Assembly: GCA_018292915.2 (NCBI GenBank)
Contig: JACVVK020000221.1
Coordinates: 496,001-560,000 of the forward strand
Origin: Batillaria attramentaria
Lineage: Eukaryota > Mollusca > Gastropoda > Batillariidae
Reading direction: 5' to 3'
DNA length: 64,000 nt
Numbering within the stretch: the first letter of the stretch is position 1; every line of letters starts with the position of its first letter. The notes beneath the pieces are model-generated. The model worked only from the letters and a program-made list of their open reading frames with translations, made no database searches and had not been told where the DNA came from. The translations under genes were made by a program, and so were the position numbers. This document shows, piece by piece, positions 11,490-23,762 of this stretch.

Positions 11490-14147
11490 GTAAGTGCCTG
11501 TTCCTTTTCTTACTGACCTCTAGACAGAATGGCCGTTCGCAAAACTGCAACTGACTGCTGTCAGAATAGATGCCCAGTTGTCCTCAGACAAGAGGAAGCG
11601 GGACTTACTGTAGAATTTACCGCACAGAAATGGTAGATGTGTGCGTGGGGACGTGGAATATTGACTGAAGGCGGCATTCAGATACTTTTCCACAGTCGCA
11701 CTGAAGTTTTCTTCAACTCGGTGCACATTATTCAGCTTGCCACAACCTAGTTGCTTCCCTTGCACTGACTGAGCCATGCATAAAGGAATATGGGTGGGTG
11801 GTTGTTTGGGGGTTTAACGTCCTTTTCCACCAAATACAGGTGATATCAAAGACGGGGCAGTGAGAAAAAAGCCAGCACAAATATTTGCCTAGCAATCGGG
11901 AATTTAACTCACGACCCGAGCACTGAGCTCAATGCTGCTCCACAAGTCACGACTGCTGAAGGATCATATCTGAGGGGGGGGGGGGGGGGGGGGGAACCAA
12001 GACAGTTTTGGATCTCAACAAATCATGCCTACTGCCCAGTAGTACAGTTCTCATAACACTCATATTCCCGGGTCTTTTTGATTTTTTTCTTTTTTTAATC
12101 ATAAAGGTCAGAAAAGAAAGTTAAGAAAAGTCGGATATCTAAGGCTCAAAGATACATCAAAATAGGCTCTTGAATATCAGTTGCACCAGTTGTAGGTCAT
12201 TGTATTGCCCCCCCCCCCCCATTTTATATATACATATATATATTTTTTTTTTCTCCTGAAGCCGCACCTGTTGAAGCTTCGATTCGTCGGCGCAACACCC
12301 AAGCCTATGTGGTATCGCAGTTGCCGAGTCATCGGAGTGGCTCACTGGATTATCGAAAGGAGAGTGAGGAGCTAGCTAGGAGTACCTTGCCCAAGAGAAG
12401 GCATAGATCAATAGCGGCAGCCAGAGCAGACTCCTACAACTTAGAAACTAGTTCCGCAGACTCCCCATACTGTAAAGAGAATCCTGCAATTGTTGTGGAT
12501 GGCGTCGCAGCAGTGGTGGACCAGCTGTGTGCAGAAGATGAACACTCGGCACTTTTGCCCGTAGGTACTTCACCAGAAGCATCCCTCCATCGACGACCAT
12601 CCAAAATGAACCGGAAGTCGACGATTGTTAAATTCATGGGGCTGCAGGAGTCCGAAGAGGAGCCAGAGGATGTGGGGAGGCTATCCGATGAGTTGAACAA
12701 AAAAGTCAAGTCCTTGCCGGTTCCAATGTCAATGAAGAAGAAATACAGGTGAGAAAATAACCTAATGTTAACTTGTGGGGATAGGGGTGGGGTTGGGGGG
12801 CAAAATCAACAGTAGCAGTATTCCCTGTGATTTGAAAATACAAGTGTCCTTGGGACCCTTTATCTCCATTTTTTAGGGTCCTTTTGTAAATTTGTCCTTA
12901 CATCAGATTCTGTTTTGCACAATGGCCCAGCGGAAATGCGATGCTGCAAGTGTCCTCTGCTATAGTTACATATCGCTTTTTGTTCATCAGGTTTCTGGCA
13001 GAGTTGGAAAAACACTATTTGTCATTGGGAGACCAAAAACGTGCGTCTCCTGTGACGCGCTGTTCTCAAATTTGTGTGTCAATTTAACCTTCCGGCTACG
13101 TCGTGGGTAAAAAGTTGCACACACATTGCTTTAGATGAACGTATCTCGGTCAATATTTAGGTCACACCTTTGAAATTTCATGACTTTGTCAATAAATGGT
13201 TTGACTATGTTCATGCCAAAAATTGTGTTGTTTAACTTGTAATTAGCAGAGTAATTAAACAATAAATAAGAATAAGTTGTGAATTGCCTATATAAAAACC
13301 ATGGGTAATTTGTTTCCCACGATGTAGGACTAGGAATAAGCTACAATCTGCCTATATAAAAACCATGGGTAATTTGTTTCCCACGACGTAAGACTAGGAA
13401 TAAGTCGAAAATTACCTATGTAAAAACCATGGGTAATTTGTTTCCCACGACGTAGGACTAGGAATAAGTCGAAAATTACCTATGTAAAAACCATGGGTAA
13501 GTTGTTTCACACGATGTAGGACTAAGAAGTTTTTTAGCAACGTAGCCGGAAGGTTAAGAGTTTTGTGTGTACAATTAGTATTATTACGCACACCTGTGTG
13601 TAGTCAGGAACACTGAGTAGTACAGACTCAGCTTTTGTTTTTCACTTTTAATTTGGAGCAGCAGTTTCAGCACAGTACTCAGTGTTTCCTGTTACGCCCT
13701 ATAGTGCGTAAAATACACACAGAAATCTGAAAATGATGCTGAAAATTGAAATAGCTGAGTCCCAGGGGTGCATGTTTTTCTGGTACTGCCTTACCCTTTT
13801 GAACGATCTTCACTCAGAGCAGACGACAGAATACATAGTTCTAGCCATAGTTGCGTTCGAGTTCTAAAGGAACCCATTCACCTGCTAATGCCGTTGACAC
13901 AAACATTTTTATCGAGAATGGTTCAGCACCACAGACTAATGATAATTCGACTTGAAGGTCAATGACCAGCCGGAAGAATAGACCGGCAAGTCAGATTTTG
14001 ACAGAGAGCAGCAGATACACATAGTCCAGAGTTGCAGTTGCACAAATTAACAGGCCAGTTGAATCATCACGTTTCTGATCACCTGCATCCAGAACATGTG
14101 AAAACACCAATTCAGCAATTGAAAAATGCATTGTGTGTGTGTGTGTC

Positions 14148-14180
<33 letters not shown>

Positions 14181-14192
14181 TGTGGTGTTTGC

Positions 14193-14247
<55 letters not shown>

Positions 14248-14582
14248 TGCACAGTGATATATATTGTACCTTGTGTCTCTCATCTCTTACGCAATTCTGT
14301 TGGTATAGTTTAACTTTAGGAGACCTGTACAAATGTATCCCACCCATTTACAGAGGGAGCAAATGTACTTACGGTACCAGCTAGCCTGGCAATTCTACCC
14401 TTGCTGCATGGGAGAGGGTGCAGATGTACCTTGGATTTGGATTTCGCGAGTTGAGGTCATGTCACAATTTGACTGCTGAAATTTATGCAAAGCATTTAAT
14501 GAATATAGCTATCACACTGTTAAGATCTATGTTGTGCATTTCATATCCATTTTAATTTGTAGTCATTCTGTTTTCCAGAAAC

Positions 14583-14644
<62 letters not shown>

Positions 14645-17600
14645 GCTTTATTTCATTTTGTAAATAAAATACATGATTAAGCATCTGAAGGGCATGAAAA
14701 TGGGGGGGGGGGGGGAGAGGTAGGTTGAGCCCCCAAAACCCCAACCCCCCTCATCCGGCTGTGCACATGCACACACATTTTTTTCGGCAGCCCTGTCAAT
14801 GTTACCACAAACAAAATGTTGGCTCCAGATTTCTTGTGCCCACATGCATTGCGTTAGTGCAGTCAGGTGCTCGCGTGTTCAGCTGTTTCACGACCGCTAG
14901 GACGACCCTGTTTCTCAATATTTGCCACCCCGTCTGGCATGCGGCTGCCGGTTTGTCAGTGCAGACGTGCAGTCAGCATTGATCTGTAAATGGAAAATGT
15001 ATACACGTACCTCTAGCAAACCATTGTACTTGAGCCATATGTTGGGTTCACATTTGTTAGTTGTCTTTATTGAAACAGAATTGGAATTAATTCATTACTT
15101 GTGTCAATTACATTTCAGGAAATTTAAAAAAAAGAAAAGAAAAATGCTGTGAGCAAAATACGCACTACATGGTCAACAAAGAAATGGCCCAAAACGTGAT
15201 AAGTATGACTGTTAAAGAAGAAAGTACAGAGGCTAATAACTGCAGACCTTAGTAGTTAAACCTTATTTATATACCAGTAATACCATTTAATTGGCCACAC
15301 TGGCTGTTTGTACAATGTATATACTTTTTGATGACTGAGTTAGTGCACATGTTGATGTATGACCTTTGTACGGAAAAGTTCTAAAAACTAGGAAACCGAA
15401 ACTAGCCATCGACTTGCGTCCCCCACTGACTGACCCAACCCAACCGCCTGTTCTGGGATCCATTTATAATCTAGGGTCTAATGCATGGACCTGCTCTCCT
15501 CCCTCCTCCCCCCCCCTCCCCGCCCCGACACGCACGCACGCACACACACACACACACACGCGTCCGCTTTTACTGGGCTTGTCATCCCACCCCGGCAAGC
15601 CGTCAGGTTGGGCTTGCATCAGTCATTGCCACCATTTGCTGGATAATATTGCCTCACTCTTGAAACGCTGTTTGTCAGTCATTTCAAGAAATCTTGTCTA
15701 GCGGAAAGCCAAGCTCAGCGACAAGACCCACTGGCATTCAAATCAAATCCCAGAGCGATTTTCCGGGACCGGCTATGAAGTTTTGAACTTGGATGCCGTC
15801 GATAAACAACACGGTGCCATATCTTGGAAAAGCGCCGAATGAGGATCATGTGACATGGCACTGGAAAAACGCCTGTCCATTTTGATTTCCACTCCCCCAC
15901 CCCCGGCCGCCCCATCGCACCCCATCGCCTGCCGCCTGAGTTTAGGCAACTCTGGTTCGATCGTGTAATATTTACACGAAAGTGAGCCGATGAAGTGGCT
16001 GACTTAATCAGATAAAAACGTGTATGCGTCAAAGCGCTCCTATCTCGCTTTTTTGATCCGGTTTGTGTGACAGCTGTTGCCTGGAACAGTTTATCAGCAG
16101 TATAGCTACAGGAAATGCTTTCCGTCTTAGTCGGTGTCATAATTATATATATGCGTACTTCTGAAACTCCTTGTGTTAAGACATTTGTAGAGGAATAGTC
16201 GAGCGGTGGAGCGTTGGACTTACAGTGCTTGGCTCTTGAGTTCGAATCCCAGCTAGAGTCAGCTATTTGTGCTGGTGTTTCCCATTATCCCATCTTTGAT
16301 ATCACCTATATGTTGTGGAAAAGGACGTTAAATCCTAAAACAACAACAACAACAACAAAACACCACCGTGCCCTTGAATATATAAATTTTTTGTAAGCTC
16401 TGCTGCAACAGAAAATGCAGTCTATCTTACTGTTACAGTAGCTCACATTAAACTCCGTTTTTGTTACTGCACTCCTTGTTTGAACAAATGTGTAGGCACT
16501 CTTGCCACAGCAAAATGCAGTCTGTCTTAATGTTACAGTTCAAGTTGTCTGTACCCAAGTTTGAATCAAATACCGCCGCTGCTTCAGCACGAAGTACATT
16601 CTGCTAAGTAGAGTTGTGATTGCTTGTTTCGCTCCCTTCTCTGAACATAAGAATGTGTAATTACGATAATTACACAACCGGACCAGCGGCAATTTGATCC
16701 GGTACGGCCATCGCAACCGCGAGTGTCGTGACGTGTCGCACAGATCAGATAAAGCGTGCCACATTGCCCGAGGACTTGAAGGCATTGTGCGCGTTCACTT
16801 ACGTCGGCAATGTGTGCTCATTCAGTTGTGTAGTCTGGAAAACTGACGCACCTCCTCATCAGCCGGTCACGGACAATTGTCAGGGGCTGGTGGTTCAACT
16901 CAGTCAAGGACGCTCTTTCACCAGAGATCGTGCCGTCGGTCAGTAAGTTGGCGAACCGTGACATCTCGTTTCTTAGCCCGACTTTCTGTGTGTAGCGTTC
17001 TGGGGAGTTCTTTTACCAGCGTACACAGTATGTGAAGCCAGGCTTAACGGACGGAGAGGCCAGCAACACACACCACTGCCTGGTCGGATCAGGTGTATTT
17101 CTGAAAAAAAAGGCCACCGCCACAGCTGCGACACTTCGCGGTCTGCTTCCAATTCAGTCTGGCCCACACAGCAGGCAAGGTACCGCGATCTGGCAAGACC
17201 TGTCGATGGGTGCAGTGCACTTGGACTTGTTCGCGGGCTTGTGGTGTGGCGATTTACCGCTCTATTGTTGAGAGGTACGCATTGAACGAGAGGGTGACTG
17301 TGAGGCGTGCGTGCTTGCTTCTGATATATTGCTTTTACTATTCCGGCCCACCCGGATATTCGTTGAGGCGACCCGATGACGTACTGTGTGAAGACAGCGC
17401 TCTAACTTCGGCAGGTGTTTCGTCACACGCGATGAGTCGCTGCTGCCTGCGTGAGTGTTTCAGTGCCCCGTACTATCATACCTGTATGTATAAGCCGTGA
17501 TCTGTTTGTGCCCTCACGCCCCGTATCAGTACACAAGAGGAAGACATTTGCGATTGGAGTCTGTGTATGTAATCAGAGTGTGAGTACACAAGTTTGAAGA

Positions 17601-18833
17601 GCCATGGCCTACCCGGGAAACTACGGACTTTCATCACCCGGGGTAGGGGAGGATTATGACGCGCTGGCCCCTGACTATGAGCCGGACACTTTACCTTACC
17701 CCCGGCAGAGGAGAAGCGAAGCGGACAGAGATCGGGTGCCTCCTGACCAGTTTGACCGGAACGGGTATTTAGCGGACCGCCGTGGGTCGGGTGAGTACGA
17801 CAACAGAGCGTTTGAAGGTGGCGGTTTTGAGGACAGAAACATGAACATGTACAACGGGCAAGCCCGCCACCCCACTGTGTCTCAGATGGACCGATTTGAC
17901 GTGATCGAGGTCGAGAGAGACTATGACATGGACGGCAGACAGGACTATCGTCAGCCCGACAACAGGAGAGAGTACGACGATATGGACGACAGACAGAACT
18001 ATCGTCAGCCCGACTACAGGAGAGAGTACGACGACATGGACGACAGACAGAACTATCGTCAGCCCGACTACAGGAGAGAGTACGACGACATGGACGACAG
18101 ACACGGGTACAGTCCGAGAGACTACCACCCTCACGATGCCGTAGAAATGGCTGCAGGGCACTACAACCCAAGGAACGGAGTCCGCCACAGAGGTCGTCAC
18201 TCGGCGCACGGCATCGAGAACCGCGCCTTCACGCATGATGGCGAAGAGGTGTCGGACTACCACCAGGTTCCTCGCAGGCGCTTCTCGCCCAGGAGGACTA
18301 AATCGCGCCGTGAGCGGAGGAAAAGCCACCGAGACCGAGGCCGCGATCGTGACCTTGACACTGACCACGAAGATGACAGGGACTCCGTGGACACCATCGT
18401 GCCGCCGGATGTCACGTCCGAGGACTACCAGCGCACCATGGACTTCCTGGCCACCATCCGCGTCAAGTCCCGGCGCAAGAGGAAGAGCCTGAAACGGCCC
18501 CACAGCGACCACATCGACCACGAGGCCGGCCAGGAGTCTGAGGAGGACGACGATGAAGAGGGAGAAGTGGGGCTGCCCAGTCAGCGCGCTCATCCCAAGC
18601 CCAAGTCACTGACGGAGCGACTGCTGGAGGCCAAGCAGCAATCCACGACAGAGGCGGCCAACGCTATCAGGTTGAAACTTACGTCATCCTTTCTCTTTCA
18701 TAGTCTTAGAAGCCGTCTTGGGATTTTGTCGGTGCACGTGCACTCACGACACACCTCCTAAGTGCAAATTAATTTTATGTATCCTTAATTGTGTACCACA
18801 TTACCTTTCTTTCTGTGTGTGCATGCATGACGC

Positions 18834-18867
<34 letters not shown>

Positions 18868-19167
18868 GGTCGGTCGGTCTGCCTACGTGCCTGCCTGTCT
18901 GCCTGCCTGTCTCTCCGCCAAGGGGATGTGTTCACCACACACCCTGCGATGTAAAAGCCTGTGTGGACGGCAGTACACACATCGTGGGTTTTGTTTCGTT
19001 TTTGTGGGTTGACGTTTGTTTTGTGTGTTTCGGACAAGTTCAGTGCTGAACGCACTCGGTCAGTCCTCATCAGCGACCACCGTTATGATTGTGTATGCCT
19101 GTCAATGCAGGTCTCGTTCATTGCGTTGTGTTGTGCACCCGTCTTGTGAGGGTTTTAAATACGTCTG

Positions 19168-19266
<99 letters not shown>

Positions 19267-19658
19267 TGTGTGTGTGTGTGGAGTTTTGTCCCTTTTTTTC
19301 CCCTTTCCTCTTTCGTATTTTGTTGCTTTTTGATTCAGGTTCTTGAGGAAGATTTTTCTCTTTGCAAACAGGTGTATTTTGGTTAAACAAGAAAACCCTA
19401 AAAGACGGATACTCTTCTTTCAGAAGTTACCTGAAAAAAAAAAAAAACAACAACCAAAAAAACCATGTAAATCTTATTCCTTTACGTTTCCACCATTGTC
19501 CTTATTCTGTTGGCGGATACTGTTTTCCAGAAAAAAGACCATTGTCGATGTTCTAGCTTTTTCCTCTACGTTTCCAAGTTTTTCCTTATTTTGTTTTATT
19601 GTCGTTGTTAACTTCTTTTTTTTTTCGCTGGGGGGAGGGTGTGTGTGTGTGTGCTTGT

Positions 19659-19690
<32 letters not shown>

Positions 19691-22589
19691 GAGTTCTGGT
19701 AAAGGTAAGAAACCATGTGTACCGACAAAATCCCAGGCGGCTTTTAAGTGCTGTCCATTCGTGAGCTATCGCAAATAAAGCCGCGCTGGTTGTCTGTTGC
19801 GGTTCTTGTGAAGTATCGCGCACGATTTATGATGCCGTTCTCCAGAGCGTGATGACAGATAAACTCCCTCTTTCTTTCACCGCGTGTGGACGGTAATAAA
19901 TCACTCCTTATCACTCAGAGTGACGGCAAAATAAAGCAGTGAGCTGAGGGTTTTTTTTTGGGTGCAGACTGTTTACCGGCCGGTGGTTCGGGCGGGCTTC
20001 TGTGTATAAGATGACTGCTGACCCTGCAGTCATGTGCTGGCTGCTTACCATGCAGTCATAAGTGCACCCAAACGGTTTCCCAAATCCCATTTCCCATTTT
20101 TTAAGGAAATCAAACTTATCTGTGGGGATAGGCAAAGTAAGAACGTCAGTTACCTCAAGGTAGGATTATAGAAGATAAGAATGATTTAAAAACAACAACA
20201 ACAGCAACACTGAGATCCTAGCAAGGTCAATTTGGGGTTGTGCACCAGTGGCCTCATTAAAAAACAAAAAACAAAAAACCGTGATCAGTTTGTCTGCAGG
20301 GTTTTTAATCTGGCTTAGTGTTAGCGGTGTAGCACTTTGATGATACTCGTGTTTGCTGCAGTAAGAGCCGTCGAGGAACCGTTAATCTTGCCGGATTTTC
20401 GATTACAGGCCAGAATCGAAAAAGAGCCCAAAACGGGGGATACTCGTTTGCGAAATGTGTTAAATCCGTGGATCAACCGTGGATCGATTCTGCCTGCTTT
20501 TAATCGAAGAACTATTGGCTTCTGGTGAAGTGAATTGGTGTGCTATTATTGCTTTGATAATACACACACGTTTTCTTGAGTTAAATTTTTTTTTTAAAAA
20601 GTATTAAAGGAAGTTTGTGGGAAAGTTGGTGTTTATCGGACGGAGGAAAACTCTTGTTTCACCAGGGTAAATAGATTACAGGTATAATAATGATAATTGA
20701 AAAAAAGGGAGAAGATTAAGACAATCCCTGTGCCCGCCCGTGTACTGAAGTCTGCGTGGTAACGACATATACTCCAAATGTACCACAGTTCAAAGCTGAT
20801 GTATGGGAAGAGCCAGTGCACATTTAGCCACTTACCATGCACAACCTGTAGACATTTTTTTTTTTTTTTTTTTTGGGGGGGGGGGGGGTAATGCACGCCA
20901 CAAAATGATGTGATTTTACCACTGATTTATTGTGGAATAGCCAAGTGTTACACAGGAGATAATAACTGGAATTCAACAGATTTCATGCCTGGACCCGGTG
21001 TGCCTTAGTCGGTACATTTTGTGCATATCGCGTCCGCACACGTCCTTGTCCTTATCAGTGCATTCAGTAATCTTTCCTTTAACCCCCACCCCCCTTCCCC
21101 CCACCCTCCCGCCCTCCCCAGTATCGCCAAAGAATACTGGCTGATAGGGGACTTTGGGAGGGAAGGGTGGGGAGGCGGAGTATCGGAGGAAAGTGTTTGA
21201 GGCCGATTATGGTGTGACATGTATGGCGTTTTTGTGTTAATGTTGTGCAGTCATGAGCGATTTTGATGTCTCACCTAGGAAACGCTGCACGTGGCCCTAT
21301 TGAAGCTGCCTGTCATAGTTCTGGTAGCAAGCTGGGCGCCCGTGTGCTTAGATCCAGTTCGGACTTCAGCCCCGAAAAAATCTACCCCAAACCTGAGGTA
21401 GCCTACGTGCTGTCCCTGTCCAGTGCTGTGCACCAGAGAGCACGTGATTTGGGGGGCTGAACTGTAGACTGAGATCGAAACGGACATTGGCCGCGAAAAT
21501 CCAGATTTTCCTTTCTTGTAGAGGCCCTGATAAGGATCTTGGTTTTTGTTTTTTTTTAAGTAAGATCGGATTCGATAACTGTATTATCTCAAATTGAAAA
21601 CACTATATGCAGTCCTCATGTATAGCTGAATATATATATATATGTTTGTTTCGATTTCTGAGTGGCAAGTCCGCAACAGGTGGCCTAAACATAAGCAACA
21701 GCTTGTTGTGAAATCATTTGGTACGTGCGTATACATTACTTGACCCGCCTGCAGTTCGCAGCGTGTTTCTGCATTGCATTCCTAAATTATTCCTCACGGG
21801 GGCAGAGAAATCAATCGCCACTAAGAGTTCAGGTGTCGGAGTGGCGTGTGTTGACGATGTCTGTTATCGTGTTTGCATTATTGCTGTTGTCAATTCGGTG
21901 TACACACGTATGTTACACGCTTATATTTTAGATATACTAGAATTCACAGAGGCTAGTTCATGTTTCGGAAAGGTTTCGCTTGTGGGCGCGCCTTTTGTGC
22001 TCGAAATTGTCTATCGATGGTTAGAAGAGCTCTGAGTGCGATACACTACCGTCTACACGCTAAGCGAGCCGGCGAAAATTCAAATTCGCCTATTCAGCGG
22101 TTGGAAGGTGCAGTTTTTCTGATTGTTATGGTCACAGGTCATTCTGAGCTGTCTTCATGGTATCTAGCCACTTATGGACACCTGCAAAGTGACAGCATCG
22201 CAAACGCCGACACTGAGCCAACAGAAGTGCATTCGCCGACGCGTCTAACACTCTAGGCGGTCGAGAGTGTTGTACCAACAGTCGTAGAATGTGAATGTTC
22301 GACCGCTCGCGCAAAGCGTGAACAACATTGTATCGCACGAAGAACTTTACCAATCAAGATAGGGGGAGCCGGGGTGGCCGAATGGTAGAGCGTTGGACTT
22401 CTAATGCTCGGGTCGTGAGGTCGCATCCCGGCCGGGGCCAAATATTTGTGCTGGCTTCTTCATCGTTGCCTCGTCTTTGGTATCACCCGTATGTGGCGGA
22501 AAAGGACGTTAAAACCCCAAAACACCCACCCACCAATCAAGATAGAGTATTTCGAGCGTACAGGCGCACTCACGAGCGAAACTCTTCCA

Positions 22590-22654
<65 letters not shown>

Positions 22655-23691
22655 GGGAGAAACGGTTGTCACCTACACAAGTTTGTACTTTGTACAAGGA
22701 AGTACAAGACAGTTTACGACAGGTCAAGTGTTGCACCTATCGAAGGGTTCTCCATTATCATTCAAGATAAATCTTCTCCCTGACCGGGACGATAAGGCCA
22801 AGACAAGGACATCGCTAAACATGTGTCGCTTTTCGATGCGCAGTCTTATCTCTCGGTTTTGCATTTGGCGGTGGCAAGCCGGCGTCAAAATGCTCATGAT
22901 ATTATGCGCGCTTGTCCTGTTCCACTTTCCGACCAGCCGAATACTTAAAGACTGTATGTTAGTAACGAGTTCTGAGGGGGGGGGGGGGGACTGCTTACAA
23001 AGTTCTAAGGCTGTTTGCCAAATGAATAGAAGTTCCTTTTCGGCCACTGCGACCATTTTCGTGACTTTGCGGCTTCTATGAGTAGAGAAATATGACTTTG
23101 TTTGGCTTATCGCTTCCATATTATTTCGTACTACACGTCGATACGACCAAGTCGCTAAAACAGCCACCACTCAGCACTGTCTAGGTGTTCAAACCAAGTC
23201 CGCAACCAAATTGATAATGTCGTCTGCTCAGTACGCGGTAACGCTTCGACGTACGTATAGACTTCAACATAAGTCAAGGACCACTAGCAAACACTCTCGC
23301 AGCACACAGAAGATGTCCGTGCAGCACATGGTGGTTTTTCAGCTTCAGTAAGCTTTGCAGGATGCATTGTTAACCCTTTAACACTTTCACAGCAAAAATT
23401 TTTGAAAGATTCCTTGATCTCTATTTTTTGTGTGAATTCTTAAAAATTAGACCTGTCTGTCAAGGTGGTCCTTGACTTATGTTGAAGTCTGTAGAACGAT
23501 ATATACGCCAACCTGAGTCACCACAATGGTTTCAGACGCTATACTGTGTCCAAAGTGGCTGATTCTGATGCACGGATTACGCGCACTCCGTGAAATGTTT
23601 ACTACAGCGTTGGTGTGTGCCTGACAAACACACGGAGACTATAGTTTTCCTTTAATGTTTCCCCCTGCCCTACCCAAATCCCCCCCCCCCT

Positions 23692-23762
<71 letters not shown>

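Larger units (their letters stand above)
12749..17603 (+). other. Intron / inter-promoter region of the TMC locus
   Basis: Lies between the isoform A exons and the isoform B exon. It contains a TTAA-flanked inverted-repeat element (13084-13557), three (TG)n/(CA)n arrays and a diverged SINE (16186-16345). The region 16700-17600 is GC-richer and would include any isoform B promoter and 5' UTR. I see no TATA box close to 17604. Confidence 0.4.

Noticed and set aside
17476..18593. Long minus-strand frames opposite the TMC isoform B exon
   Set aside because: Shadows of the GC-rich, repeat-bearing plus-strand exon; the plus frame has the Kozak start, compositional logic and repeat conservation.
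22380..22452. tRNA genes suggested by A and B boxes in the GGGGAGCCGGGGTGGCC repeats
   Set aside because: Every copy is the head of a SINE with body, tail and target duplications; the cloverleaf acceptor stem does not close.
22328..23081. Two plus frames of 151 and 211 codons
   Set aside because: They consist of a SINE, a (TG)n array and adjacent sequence; no domain and no splice logic.
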